Assembly (NCBI GenBank): GCA_025359965.1
Contig: JANYDC010000028.1
Span: 62,001 to 126,000, forward strand
DNA length: 64,000 nucleotides
Source of the DNA: Pedosphaera sp.
GTDB taxonomy: Bacteria; Verrucomicrobiota; Verrucomicrobiia; Limisphaerales; SXQI01
Direction of reading: 5' to 3'
Program-made: the position numbers and the translations under genes
In this document: in pieces, positions 35,534-46,047 of the stretch
How positions within the stretch are numbered: position 1 is the first letter of the stretch
How the letters are laid out: each line of letters starts with the position of its first letter
Notes under the pieces: model-generated
The model's input: only the letters and a program-made list of their open reading frames with translations
Databases searched by the model: none
What the model was told of the DNA's origin: nothing

Positions 35534-36097
35534 ATGCCAACCTCAATCAATCCCATCTGGCTAAAACAGTTGGAAGCCTGCTGGCAAGGCTCTGATCTGC
35601 CTTCGGCTTTTGAATCGGTCAGGCCCGAGGCTTGGTCCACGTCCGAGGTTTCGGTCGCGGTGGAAGCGCTGTTCAAGGATTTGCGATCCTCAGGAAAACA
35701 AAAACAACTGACGGAGGCCGCTCTGTTAATCTGGCATGACCGACTCGATGACGCACACGTGATCGCTCAGGATTTGAATGACAAAACGGGAGCTTATCTG
35801 CATTCGATTATCCACCGCCGCGAGCCGGACTTCTCCAACGCGCGCTATTGGCTGCACCGTATTGGAGCGCATCCCTCATGGGCGCGCTTCAGAGCATCAC
35901 TGAAATCCCTTGGCGGTGCGGCGCCTGATGAAACAATCCTATTAACAATAGAGAGGGACGGGACTTTCAATGCCGAATCACTTCTCCAGAAGGCCGAAGC
36001 CATCCGGAAAAGCAACAGCGACACCACCATCCTCCGCAAGCTTCAAGCAGCGGAACTGCTCGCCATCCTTAGCGAATTAGCGGAGCCAGGCACCTGA
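35534..36097 (+). CDS. Hypothetical protein
   Basis: Open frame with convincing protein-like composition (MPTSINPIWLKQLEACWQGSDL...); upstream starts possible. Confidence 0.55.
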   Translation: MPTSINPIWLKQLEACWQGSDLPSAFESVRPEAWSTSEVSVAVEALFKDLRSSGKQKQLTEAALLIWHDRLDDAHVIAQDLNDKTGAYLHSIIHRREPDFSNARYWLHRIGAHPSWARFRASLKSLGGAAPDETILLTIERDGTFNAESLLQKAEAIRKSNSDTTILRKLQAAELLAILSELAEPGT

Positions 36098-37642
36098 TCA
36101 GCCTTTGCTTTTCTTGGCAGTCCCGACCGCTTTAGACAGCGCTTTGACCATTCCTTCAATGGTATGAGGCGAGGCCTCCACGTCGGGTGGAAAACCCAAG
36201 CCCACAAGGGTCTTGGACGTTTCCGGCCCTATCGAAAGAAAGCGCATCCCTGGGTTCTTTTCTTTGAGCGCGCCCAACGGAAAACGCGCGTGAAAATTTT
36301 CCACCGCGGAACTGCTGGCAAAAGTCACCCAATCGGCACCCTCCTCTGTCAAACGCGCCGCAGAGCCTGTGATATCCTCCGTTTCAGGCACAGTCCGATA
36401 CACCGGCACGTCATCCACGATTGCACCCAGTTCCTGCAATTGTTCAGGAAGCTCCGGGCTTGCCACCTCGGCCCTCATAATGAGGACGCGCAGGTTTTCC
36501 AACGACTCGTAGGCATGGATGGACTTGGCGATGTTGCGCGCCACATAAGCCTCAGGCATCACATCCACCTTCAAGTGAAGCTCCTTGAGTTTGGCCGCCG
36601 TGGCAGGCCCCACCGCCGCAATTCGCACGCCGCCCAAATCGCGCATGTCATCGAAGGCTCGGAAGAAATATTCAAAGAACGCGGATACTCCATTGGGGCT
36701 TGTGAAGATTAGCCAATTGTACTCATGCAGATCGAGGAGCGCATCCGTGAGGTCTTCCTTGTTCTCCGGAGGAACAATCTTGATGGTTGGAATCTCCAAC
36801 ACCTCCGCACCCAACTCCATCAATTGCTGCGAGAGCTGGCTGGCTTGCTCGCGAGTGCGCGTCACCACCACCCTCTGGCCGAAAAGCGCACGCGTCTCAA
36901 ACCAGTTCAACCGGTCCCGCAACCCCACCACACCCCCCACAATCGTCACGGCGGGAGCTTTAAACTTTGCTGCTTCAACCAGATCGGCGATCGTCGCCAG
37001 CGTCCCCACCAACGACTCTTGCCGCCCCGTCGTCCCCCAGCGAACCATCGCCACCGGGGTTGTGGCCAACATTCCATTTTCCTGCAACAGACCCGCGATG
37101 ATGCGAATACGCTCGACCCCCATCAGGATGATTTTCGTGTCGGGGTATTTGGCCAGTTGGGCCCAATCGATGCTGGAAATTTCCTTGGCCGGATCCTGAT
37201 GACCGGTCACCACCGTATAGCCTGAGCAAAAATCACGGTGCGTCACTGGTATACCCGCATAATTCGGTGCCGCCACCACCGAAGAAATCCCGGGCACAAC
37301 TTCAAATGCGATCCCCGCCTCGCTTAACTCCTCCGCCTCCTCTCCCCCGCGGCCAAAAACATACGGATCGCCCCCTTTAAGGCGCACCACCGTCTTGCCC
37401 TCCGTGGCATGACGAACCAACAGCGCGTTCAGCTCATCCTGGGGAATGGCATGCTCATTCGCGCGCTTTCCACCGTAAATGATCTCGGCGCCCGTCTTGG
37501 CCATCTTCAAAAAATCGGCATTGATCAGCGCATCGTAAATGATCACATCAGCACGGCCGATCAGCTCCGCACCGCGAAGAGTCAACAAACCAGGGTCGCC
37601 CGGCCCGGCACCCACAAGATAAACCACCCCAGACTTTTTCAT
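36098..37642 (-). CDS. Fused uroporphyrinogen-III C-methyltransferase / uroporphyrinogen-III synthase
   Basis: VYLVGAGPGDPGLLTLRGAELIGRADVIIYDALIN...VVRLKGGDPYVFGRGGEEAEEL...VPGISSVVAAPNYAGIPVTHR followed by HemD-like VVVTRTREQASQLSQQLMELGAEVLEIPTIKI. Confidence 0.93.
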   Translation of the reverse strand: MKKSGVVYLVGAGPGDPGLLTLRGAELIGRADVIIYDALINADFLKMAKTGAEIIYGGKRANEHAIPQDELNALLVRHATEGKTVVRLKGGDPYVFGRGGEEAEELSEAGIAFEVVPGISSVVAAPNYAGIPVTHRDFCSGYTVVTGHQDPAKEISSIDWAQLAKYPDTKIILMGVERIRIIAGLLQENGMLATTPVAMVRWGTTGRQESLVGTLATIADLVEAAKFKAPAVTIVGGVVGLRDRLNWFETRALFGQRVVVTRTREQASQLSQQLMELGAEVLEIPTIKIVPPENKEDLTDALLDLHEYNWLIFTSPNGVSAFFEYFFRAFDDMRDLGGVRIAAVGPATAAKLKELHLKVDVMPEAYVARNIAKSIHAYESLENLRVLIMRAEVASPELPEQLQELGAIVDDVPVYRTVPETEDITGSAARLTEEGADWVTFASSSAVENFHARFPLGALKEKNPGMRFLSIGPETSKTLVGLGFPPDVEASPHTIEGMVKALSKAVGTAKKSKG

Positions 37643-37789
37643 AAAGGGTCAGTGTAACGCCCATAACACCAGTGGACAACCACCTGTTTTGAGAAGCGGG
37701 AACCTCCCATCAATTTTTATCACGCAAATGGCATGGAATTTTTTCTCGACAAATGGAGCTGTGCAATTTGTCATCATCAGCCTTTGATC

Positions 37790-39331
37790 ATGCCAGAGCA
37801 GATTGTAATACTTGATTTCGGTTCACAGTACACACAGGTGATCGCCCGCCGTATCCGCGAGTGCAGCGTGTACAGCACTATCCTGCGGTATGACACACCC
37901 GCCGCGGAGATCGCCAAGCTGAATCCAAAGGGAATTATCCTGTCTGGAGGTCCCGCCAGCGTTTACGCGCCCAAAGCCCCGCATCCGGATATTGCCGTGT
38001 TCGATCTCGGCGTGCCCGTCCTCGGCGTCTGCTATGGCATCCAACTGATGGCCCATTTCCTGGGCGGCAAAGTGGAGTCCGGAGCGCGTCGCGAGTACGG
38101 CAAGGGCACTCTCACCGTAAAAGACAAGACCTGCCCGCTCTTTCGCAAACTGCCTGCCAAGCAGCAGATTTGGAATTCCCACGCTGATAAAATCACCCAG
38201 CTGCCCAAAGGCTTCAAAGCGGTGGCCGTGTCCGAAAACTCGCCCTTTGCCGCCATTGAGGATCGGAAACGCCACTTCTACGGCCTGCAATTCCACCCTG
38301 AAGTCGTCCATACCCAGCACGGACGCGAGCTCATCAGCAATTTTGTCCACGCCATCTGCGGTTGTTCAAAAAGCTGGAACATGCGCAAATACGTTGATCA
38401 GGCTGTCGAAGAAATTCGCGCTCAAGTCGGCAAGGAAAAAGTTATCCTCGGATTGTCCGGCGGGGTCGATTCATCGGTGGCAGCCGCCTTGATTCACCGA
38501 GCCATCGGTGATCAACTCACGTGCATCTTCGTCAATAACGGACTCCTTCGTGCCAGGGAAGCGGAGGTCGTACAGGAAGTATTTGGCCGCCACTTCAAAA
38601 TCAAGCTTCAGTACGAGGACGATTCCAAACAATTTCTCCAATTGCTCAAGGGAATCACCGATCCTGAAAAAAAGCGCAAAATCATTGGCAAAGCCTTCAT
38701 CGAGGTCTTCCAAGCTGCCACCAAGCGCGTTGGCAAAGCCAAATTCCTGGCGCAGGGTACACTCTATCCTGATGTCATTGAATCCGTGCCTATCGCAGGA
38801 AACCCCGCAGCTCTAATCAAGAGCCACCACAACGTGGGCGGGCTTCCCAAGGGAATGAAGTTCAAACTGGTCGAACCCCTCAAATGCCTGTTCAAGGATG
38901 AGGTCCGCCAGTTGGGTCTCGAACTGGGCGTGCCCAAGGAAATCGTCTACCGCCAGCCCTTCCCCGGTCCCGGCCTCGCCGTCCGTATCCTGGGCGAAGT
39001 GACCCCCGCCCGCTGCGAGATCCTACGCAATGCCGATTCCATCGTGGTTGAGGAAATGAAACGCAGCGAGTGGTACTACAAAGTATGGCAAAGTTTCGCA
39101 GTGCTCCTCCCAGTGCGCAGCGTGGGCGTAATGGGTGACGAACGCACTTACGACTATACCATCGCCTTGCGCGTCGTTGAATCTCAGGACGGTATGACAG
39201 CTGATTGGGTCAAACTCCCTTACGAGCTCCTCGAAACCATTTCGAGCCGTATTTGCAATGAAGTCAAAGGTGTCAACCGCGTCTGCTTCGACATCTCCAG
39301 CAAGCCCCCAGCCACCATCGAATGGGAGTGA
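37790..39331 (+). CDS. guaA: GMP synthase (glutamine-hydrolysing)
   Basis: [77 protein letters not shown]. Confidence 0.97.
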   Translation: MPEQIVILDFGSQYTQVIARRIRECSVYSTILRYDTPAAEIAKLNPKGIILSGGPASVYAPKAPHPDIAVFDLGVPVLGVCYGIQLMAHFLGGKVESGARREYGKGTLTVKDKTCPLFRKLPAKQQIWNSHADKITQLPKGFKAVAVSENSPFAAIEDRKRHFYGLQFHPEVVHTQHGRELISNFVHAICGCSKSWNMRKYVDQAVEEIRAQVGKEKVILGLSGGVDSSVAAALIHRAIGDQLTCIFVNNGLLRAREAEVVQEVFGRHFKIKLQYEDDSKQFLQLLKGITDPEKKRKIIGKAFIEVFQAATKRVGKAKFLAQGTLYPDVIESVPIAGNPAALIKSHHNVGGLPKGMKFKLVEPLKCLFKDEVRQLGLELGVPKEIVYRQPFPGPGLAVRILGEVTPARCEILRNADSIVVEEMKRSEWYYKVWQSFAVLLPVRSVGVMGDERTYDYTIALRVVESQDGMTADWVKLPYELLETISSRICNEVKGVNRVCFDISSKPPATIEWE

Positions 39332-39421
39332 TTCCAGTGGGTTGCTGTGAAGCCGCAATTTGCGCCATCTTGAGAGGTCCAATGGTTTGACTCTAATGCG
39401 GGCCGTCCTATTTTAGACGGC

Positions 39422-41641
39422 ATGTGTTTGGCCCAAAAGCCTCAACCCCTCGTTCGCGAAGTCGCGGGATGCCTGTCGATTATCCTGCTGCTTATGCTCA
39501 ATGCCCGTGCTGCTGAATCACCAAACGCTTTGGGCTCCCGTGGTTTGGCATCGCCTCCCACGCAGGCGTTGGCCTACCCGCCCGCGACGCGAGGAAACGT
39601 GGTGGACGATTACCAAGGCGTTAAGGTCGCCGACCCTTACCGCTGGCTGGAAGTCCTCGACTCACCCGAAACCAGGGATTGGGTCATGGCCGAGGCCCGG
39701 CTCACCGAGTCGTTTCTGGAAAAAATCCCCGCCTTGGAGCCCATTAAAAAGCGGCTCACCGCGTTGCTTAATTTCGAAAAATACGGGATGCCCTTTCACA
39801 AAGGCCCTCGCTACTTTTACACCCTCAACAGCGGCCTGCAGCAGCAGAGCGTTCTTTACACCACCATTGGACTCACCGGCACCCCCACCGTGGCTCTTGA
39901 TCCCAACGTCCTGTCAACGAATGGAAGTTTGGCAGTTGTAGGCTACGTGGCAAGCCATGATGGCGCGAACCTAGCCTACGGTATTTCGCCGGGTGGCTCG
40001 GATTGGACCGAGTGGCATATCCGAGATCTCCATACCGGAAAGGATCTTCCCGATGTGGTGCGCTGGACCAAATATTACCAGCCGCTTTTTGCTCCGGATG
40101 GCAGGGGCCTTTACTTCAGTGGTTTCCCCGCGTCACCATCGGGGCAAGAACTCAGCGTACGTGATCTGGGCCACGCGGTTTATTACCATGCCTTGGGTAC
40201 ACCCCAGTCGAACGACCGCAAGCTGTACGAAAGACCTGATCACTCAGACTGGCAGTTTGAGCTGCACCTAAGTCATGACGGTCGATGGCTGGTGCTCGCC
40301 GCCGGGGAAGGTCAGGTCGGTGACAAGGGTCTGATGAACGTTTACGCCATCGATCTCCAGTCAGCTCACCAAACCATCGTCCCTCTCGCTGAGGGATTCG
40401 ATGCCGCATATCTATACGCCGGTTCGGCCCATGGTTTGTTGTACTTCCAGACCACCCTAAACGCCCCACGCGGTCGCGTTATCGCGATTGATCCCACAAA
40501 CCCTCAGCCCTCACGATGGAAGGAAATAGTCCCCCAAGGCTCCGATGCCATGGCGGTGGCTGAGAATAGTGTGACTCTGGTGGCAGACCAACTGGTCGTC
40601 CGGACGCTCCACGAGGCACACAGCAAGGTTACCGTATATGGCTTGGACGGGAGCTTGCGCCGTGAGGTCCAACTGCCCGGCCGTGGCAAGGCGTACGGAT
40701 TCGCCGGCGAGTCTAACGACCGCGAGACATTCTATGTTTACACGGATCTCGTCACGCCAGCCGCGGTCTACCGCCTCGATATGGACACAGGGGAGAGCAA
40801 GTTGTACCGGGCTCCCAAAATCACGTTTGATACCAAAACGCTTGAGTCGAAGCAGGTTTTCTACCCGGCCAAAGACGGTGCTCTCATCTCGATGTATCTG
40901 GTTTACACTAAGGGGCTGAAGCTCGACGGGACAAATCCGACGCTGCTTTACGGTTATGGCGGGTTCGGCATTCCCATATTGCCTTCGTTCGATCCCACCC
41001 GCCTTGTCTGGTTGGAGAGAGGTGGTGTGTTTGCCATTGCCAATATTCGAGGCGGCGGGGAGTACGGCGAGGACTGGCACCGGCAAGGCGTCGGAACACG
41101 CAAACAGGTCGTCTTTGACGACTTCATCGCCGCCGCTGAATGGCTCATTTCACACCGCTACACCTCGACGCCAAAGCTGGCTATCGAGGGCGGGTCCAAT
41201 GGCGGACTGCTGGTGGGAGCCTGCCTGACTCAACGGCCCGATCTATTCGGTGCCGTCCTTGCCTATGTGGGTGTGATGGACATGCTGCGCTTCGACCAGT
41301 TCGGCCAGGGATCTGGATGGGTGGGAGACTATGGTTCACCACACAATTCCGAGGATTTCAAGGCGCTTTACAAGTACTCCCCCTACCACAATGTGCGGCC
41401 TCAAACACATTATCCGGCCACGTTCGTCGTCACGGGCGACCATGACACCCGTGTGATGCCGGCTCATTCATTCAAATTTGTGGCCGCACTTCAGGCTGTT
41501 CAAGCCGGAACAGCTCCTGTCCTGCTCCGCGTCCATCTCTCCGCAGGCCACGGCGGCGGACCCAACACGAGCCAAAGAATCAGCGAAAAAGCCGATGCCT
41601 ACGCCTTCCTCATACAAGCCTTGGGGATGGATACAAAATAA
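39422..41641 (+). CDS. Prolyl oligopeptidase family serine peptidase (S9)
   Basis: DPYRWLEVLDSPETRDWVMAE, IANIRGGGEYGEDWHRQG, IEGGSNGGLLVGACLTQRPDLFGAV, HDTRVMPAHSFKFVAALQ. Confidence 0.95.
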   Translation: MCLAQKPQPLVREVAGCLSIILLLMLNARAAESPNALGSRGLASPPTQALAYPPATRGNVVDDYQGVKVADPYRWLEVLDSPETRDWVMAEARLTESFLEKIPALEPIKKRLTALLNFEKYGMPFHKGPRYFYTLNSGLQQQSVLYTTIGLTGTPTVALDPNVLSTNGSLAVVGYVASHDGANLAYGISPGGSDWTEWHIRDLHTGKDLPDVVRWTKYYQPLFAPDGRGLYFSGFPASPSGQELSVRDLGHAVYYHALGTPQSNDRKLYERPDHSDWQFELHLSHDGRWLVLAAGEGQVGDKGLMNVYAIDLQSAHQTIVPLAEGFDAAYLYAGSAHGLLYFQTTLNAPRGRVIAIDPTNPQPSRWKEIVPQGSDAMAVAENSVTLVADQLVVRTLHEAHSKVTVYGLDGSLRREVQLPGRGKAYGFAGESNDRETFYVYTDLVTPAAVYRLDMDTGESKLYRAPKITFDTKTLESKQVFYPAKDGALISMYLVYTKGLKLDGTNPTLLYGYGGFGIPILPSFDPTRLVWLERGGVFAIANIRGGGEYGEDWHRQGVGTRKQVVFDDFIAAAEWLISHRYTSTPKLAIEGGSNGGLLVGACLTQRPDLFGAVLAYVGVMDMLRFDQFGQGSGWVGDYGSPHNSEDFKALYKYSPYHNVRPQTHYPATFVVTGDHDTRVMPAHSFKFVAALQAVQAGTAPVLLRVHLSAGHGGGPNTSQRISEKADAYAFLIQALGMDTK

Positions 41642-41770
41642 AGCAATCCCCGTGGGCAGGATTCCCTTCATGGGATACGAAAGACGACAAGAACGTCGAG
41701 CTCAGTTGGCAAAACGGAGATTCTGACTGGCTTCCACAACAGTGTGCGCCTACATTCCGGGCATCGACGC

Positions 41771-44590
41771 ATGAACCTCATGACTAGCTCAATTTGGTCC
41801 CTCGCCATTATCGTGTTCACATTGATTGCTCATTTAACGGCCCCTTTGCAGGCGGCCACTCCCCTACCCCGCGATGAGCGCATCCTCTCCGGCAAGCTGC
41901 CCAACGGGGTGACGTGGTATTATCGCGAGCACAATAATCCACCGGGAAAGATGGCCGTTAAAATCCATGTGCGAAGCGGGTCGCTCAATGAAACCGACAA
42001 CCAGCGCGGCCTGGCCCATTTCATGGAGCACATGGCTTTCAACGGAACGGAGAATTTTGCCCCGGGCAAATTGGTTCCTTACTTTGAAAGCATCGGCATG
42101 CAGTTCGGGCCTCACCTCAATGCCTTCACCAGTTTCGATCAAACCGTTTACATGCTCTACACCCCCAACACGGAGCTGCCTCAGGTCGAGAAGGCTTTGA
42201 CGGTTCTGAGCGATTACGCCTTTCGCGCCCTCCTCACCGAAGAGGAAATCAACAAGGAGCGCGGCATCATTCTTGAAGAATCGCGCGGCCGCAAAAACGC
42301 CAGCCAGCGCATCCGCGACAAGCTCTGGCCTCAATTGTTTGAGGGATCCCGCTTTGCCCAGCGCATGCCCATTGGCGACGAAGACATCATCGCCAAAGCC
42401 CCCAAATCTGAATTCGATGATTATTACCGTACCTGGTATCGGCCTGAGAACGTTACCGTGGTCATGGTTGGCGACGCCAAGCCTGATGCCTTCCTGCCAC
42501 TCATAGAGAAATGGTTCGGCGCCTACAAACCAGTCGCCCCTGCCCAAAAAGCCCGAGGAGCAGACTTCTCACCATTCAAAGCTGAAAAAGCCATCGTGGT
42601 GACTGATCCCGAGCAGGCCTTCTGCCAGATTATGATGATGAACATCCTTCCCGGCGATGCGCCCACCACGACAGCCGAGCAGTATCGGGAAGATCTAATC
42701 AAATCCGTCGCAAGCTGGATCATGAGCAGGCGCTTCGATCAACTCGTCAAACAAGGAAAGGCGAGTTTTAGATCAGGATCCACATCCATCGACGATTTCT
42801 ATCAGGAAGGTACTTTGGTTGAAGGCTTTGCCATTGGAGAAGGCAAAGACTGGAGCAAAATGCTTCGAGAACTCATTATCGAGATCAACCGTACCCGCAA
42901 GTTTGGTTTCAACGAGTCTGAATTGCAACTGGCCATCAAAGACTTAATCGCCTCAGCTGAGCGGGCGGAGCGGACCGAAGGAACGCGCAACGCGTCAGCA
43001 GTCATCGATGAAATATTGTCATCAGTCAACGAGCGCGTTCCCGTGCTCTCCGCGTCTCAAACGCTGACGCTTCAGAAGAAACTGCTTCCCGGCATATCCG
43101 TAGCCGAACTTAACGCTACGTTTTCCAAGTATTTTCAGCCTGGCGCATTTGCATACACCATCACCATGTCAGGCAAGGATCCCTCCATCATCCCAACTCA
43201 GGCACAAGTGCTCGCCACAGCCCAAAAAGCAGCCTTGGAAACTATTGATCCCCCCAAGGAATCGACCGCCCCTAAACAATTGCTGGCCAAATTGCCAAAA
43301 CCCGGCCGCATGGTGGAAAGCGTGATGGACACTGACCTAGGTGTCGTCAGTGGCTGGCTGAACAACAATGTGCGCGTCCATCACCGCTTCATGGACTATA
43401 AGAAGGATTCCGTCTTGGTCAGCATCGCGCTGGCGGGTGGGGCCATCGAGGAAACCAGCTCCAACCTCAGCATCACCGGGGCGGCCACTCTTGCCATCAA
43501 TGAAGCCGCCACCAAAAATATCTCCAGCTCCGACATGCGCGATCTGATGACGGGCAAAAACATCTCCGTCTCGGCAGACGACCGCAAAGACCACTTTCTC
43601 ATCACCGTGACGGGCAGCCCTCTCGATTTGGAAGTCGGATTGCAGCAAGCTTACCTCCTGCTCAATGAAGGTATCGTCGAAAAGGCAGCCTTCAACAACT
43701 GGAAACTAAGCACCCTCCAAAGCATTGATCAGCGCGAAAAAATGCCAACTTTCAAAGCTCAAGAAGCCATGGAATCCATGTTATCCGGAGGCGATGTGCG
43801 TCGCAAATTCACCGGCAAAGCCGAGGTCGAAGCCTTGAAGCTGCCCGATATCCAGAAATGGTATGAGCACCTGAGCAAAAAAGCGCCGATTGAAGTTTCC
43901 GTGGTGGGAGACATTACCTGGGAAAAAGCGCAACCGCTTATCGAGCGATATCTAGGCAGCCTGTCCAAACGCCCGCGCACCCTAAAAGGGCTTGAAGCCT
44001 TTCGCCAATCTCCGCGCCCCCCGGGCCCTTATGTCAAAAATGTCAGCGTAAACACCATCACCCCGCAAGCAATGGCCATTACAGGATTTGCCGCCGCTGA
44101 AGGCCGCAATATTCACGATTCTCAAGCCCTGGAAATGGCCTCCCTGATCGTAAGCAGCCGCCTCGTAAAACAAATCCGTGAGGAACTCTCCATCGTTTAT
44201 TCCATTCACGCCTCACATTCACCCTCGTGGATTTACCGCGATGGCGGACGATTTGTGGCAGGTGCCCCGTGCGACCCAAAAAATGCCGCGCGCGTGATTG
44301 ATGAGGTCAACAAAATCTACGCGGATTTCGCTGACAAAGGGCCAACCGAAGTGGAAATAGCCAATGCCCACAAGCAGGTCAATAACACCCTCGATGTCAA
44401 TCTCCGTGAGCCGACCTATTGGTGGGGCATTCTCCGCAACCTCGACCTAAAGGAAATGGATCTTAATGCGCAGAAATCCATTCGCGAAGACATGAATAAA
44501 TTGACCGCCGCCCAAGTTCAGGAAACCTTTAAAAAATACTACGTGGAAGCCCGCAAATTTGCCGTAACCGCCCTGCCCGTCAAACCGTGA
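41771..44590 (+). CDS. M16 family zinc protease (pitrilysin-like)
   Basis: RGLAHFMEHMAFNGTENFAPGKLVPYFESIGMQFGPHLNAFTSFDQTVY (HxxEH motif); long two-half M16 architecture. Confidence 0.93.
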   Translation: MNLMTSSIWSLAIIVFTLIAHLTAPLQAATPLPRDERILSGKLPNGVTWYYREHNNPPGKMAVKIHVRSGSLNETDNQRGLAHFMEHMAFNGTENFAPGKLVPYFESIGMQFGPHLNAFTSFDQTVYMLYTPNTELPQVEKALTVLSDYAFRALLTEEEINKERGIILEESRGRKNASQRIRDKLWPQLFEGSRFAQRMPIGDEDIIAKAPKSEFDDYYRTWYRPENVTVVMVGDAKPDAFLPLIEKWFGAYKPVAPAQKARGADFSPFKAEKAIVVTDPEQAFCQIMMMNILPGDAPTTTAEQYREDLIKSVASWIMSRRFDQLVKQGKASFRSGSTSIDDFYQEGTLVEGFAIGEGKDWSKMLRELIIEINRTRKFGFNESELQLAIKDLIASAERAERTEGTRNASAVIDEILSSVNERVPVLSASQTLTLQKKLLPGISVAELNATFSKYFQPGAFAYTITMSGKDPSIIPTQAQVLATAQKAALETIDPPKESTAPKQLLAKLPKPGRMVESVMDTDLGVVSGWLNNNVRVHHRFMDYKKDSVLVSIALAGGAIEETSSNLSITGAATLAINEAATKNISSSDMRDLMTGKNISVSADDRKDHFLITVTGSPLDLEVGLQQAYLLLNEGIVEKAAFNNWKLSTLQSIDQREKMPTFKAQEAMESMLSGGDVRRKFTGKAEVEALKLPDIQKWYEHLSKKAPIEVSVVGDITWEKAQPLIERYLGSLSKRPRTLKGLEAFRQSPRPPGPYVKNVSVNTITPQAMAITGFAAAEGRNIHDSQALEMASLIVSSRLVKQIREELSIVYSIHASHSPSWIYRDGGRFVAGAPCDPKNAARVIDEVNKIYADFADKGPTEVEIANAHKQVNNTLDVNLREPTYWWGILRNLDLKEMDLNAQKSIREDMNKLTAAQVQETFKKYYVEARKFAVTALPVKP

Positions 44591-44595
44591 TCAGA

Positions 44596-44643
44596 GGAGC
44601 GCGGCTGTGTTCCCCGCCGAGAGGAATCAGCCGCAGCGCGTGC
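44596..44643. repeat. GC-rich hairpin / REP-like palindromic element between convergent genes
   Basis: GGAGCGCGGCTGTGTTCCCCGCCGAGAGGAATCAGCCGCAGCGCGTGC; GCGGCTG (44601-44607) pairs with CAGCCGC (44628-44634), TTCC with GGAA. Confidence 0.5.
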
Positions 44644-44683
44644 AAGAGCAAAGAGACGTCCGTCTTACTTGCCCGCTCGTCGC

Positions 44684-45607
44684 TCACGGCGGAAACCCGA
44701 ACGTCATCTTAACCGCCGAATATTCGGGATGAATTGCCCCGCCTTTGGTTCGGATGACCAAAGGTGGTTCCAGCCATTCCACAGCGCGCATCCATTCAGG
44801 CACATCCGCTGCGAGCATCATGGCCCACAAAGCAAGCAATGGCGGCTCTCCTTCCAAAAGCACAATCGGACGACGACGAATGGCCACCAAACCTGCCTGC
44901 GCCATGCCGACGCGGACCCTCGCCTCTTGCGCCGCCTCAGCAGGAAAAATGCAGGCAAACCAACCGCCAGGCGCAAGCTGGCGTGAGGCCGTAGTGCAGT
45001 AATCGCGGACGTCCCCGCGCATTTCAAACCGGCACGCCACCTTCTGCGGATGATCACCTAAGACGCCGCTACCCAACGGAAAATAAGGAGGGCTGCCCAG
45101 CACCAGATCAAACTTTTCATCAGGCCGCAGTACTGAAGCCTCGCGAAAATCCCCCAGCCGTATGTCAAATCGTTCCGTCAGCTCATTGTAAGCAGCCGAC
45201 CTTCTGGCCAAATCCACGCTTTCGGACTGCGCCTCCACCGTAACAAATTTGGCCGCTGGCAAACGCCACGCCGCTGTAGTTGCCACCGATCCGATTCCAC
45301 TGCCCAGATCAAGCACCCTCTCCGCTCGCGGGCACCAGGCTGTTCCATACCACGCCGTCAGAATGTCGTCTGTGGAAAAACGATGCCCATCCTTCAACTG
45401 CAAAAGTCGATACCATCCACTGATTGCATCCAGAGTTTCATTCGCACGCACGGCAATAGGCCCGGCCACCCTCGGTCCCGGCTTGGTCCACCCTCTGAAC
45501 TGCGCATCGCTTTTTTCTCCCTGTTTCATCACCCCTAGGGAAACTCCCCCTGTGATGAAACGCAAGAGTTCAGCTGAGCTCCGCTCATCCTGTTTGACTC
45601 GGTCCAT
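44684..45607 (-). CDS. tRNA1(Val) (adenine-N6)-methyltransferase-like (YfiC/TrmN6 family)
   Basis: RVLDLGSGIGSVATTAAWRLPAAKFVTVEAQSESVDLARRSAAYNEL...EKFDLVLGSPPYFPLGSG. An internal start at MKQGEKSDAQ (ATG 45529) is plausible. Confidence 0.8.
   Translation of the reverse strand: MDRVKQDERSSAELLRFITGGVSLGVMKQGEKSDAQFRGWTKPGPRVAGPIAVRANETLDAISGWYRLLQLKDGHRFSTDDILTAWYGTAWCPRAERVLDLGSGIGSVATTAAWRLPAAKFVTVEAQSESVDLARRSAAYNELTERFDIRLGDFREASVLRPDEKFDLVLGSPPYFPLGSGVLGDHPQKVACRFEMRGDVRDYCTTASRQLAPGGWFACIFPAEAAQEARVRVGMAQAGLVAIRRRPIVLLEGEPPLLALWAMMLAADVPEWMRAVEWLEPPLVIRTKGGAIHPEYSAVKMTFGFPP
45523..45561. repeat. Inverted repeat, perfect 10-bp arms, spanning an alternative start codon of the trmN6-like gene
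   Basis: GTTTCATCAC (45523-45532) - 19 nt - GTGATGAAAC (45552-45561). Confidence 0.75.
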
Positions 45608-45692
45608 ACTAATTCGTGGTATCGGCAGGATTCCTTCTCGCTGTAACTGAACGCGTTAGGCTTGCGCTTTGTCATCCGCTTTGCACCATGTG

Positions 45693-46031
45693 CTCATGAC
45701 CGAATTGACCGACTTTAGAGTGGTGCTCGTAACCGCGCCGGACGCGGCGACCGCGCGGAACATTGTAAGAGTCTGTCTTGATGAGCGACTGGCCGCATGC
45801 GCGAATATTCTACCCGGGATTGAATCCCACTATTGGTGGAAGGGATGTCTCGAAACCGCCCAGGAAGTCCTCATCATTTTCAAAACAAGCGTTGATCTAG
45901 TCCCGGCCTTGCAAAATCTGGTGCTTGTCCATCATCCCTACGAAACCCCCGAATTCGTCAGCCTCCCCATCACCGGCGGCAATCCCGCCTATCTTCACTG
46001 GCTTCACAATTCCGTTCAACCCGCCTCCTGA
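45693..46031 (+). CDS. cutA: Divalent-cation tolerance protein CutA
   Basis: MTELTDFRVVLVTAPDAATARNIVRVCLDERLAACANILPGIESHYWWKG...QEVLIIFKTSVD...VLVHHPYETPEFVSLPITGGNPAYLHWL; start could be upstream. Confidence 0.93.
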   Translation, partial: LMTELTDFRVVLVTAPDAATARNIVRVCLDERLAACANILPGIESHYWWKGCLETAQEVLIIFKTSVDLVPALQNLVLVHHPYETPEFVSLPITGGNPAYLHWLHNSVQPAS

Positions 46032-46047
46032 GTACGCCCAGAAACTC

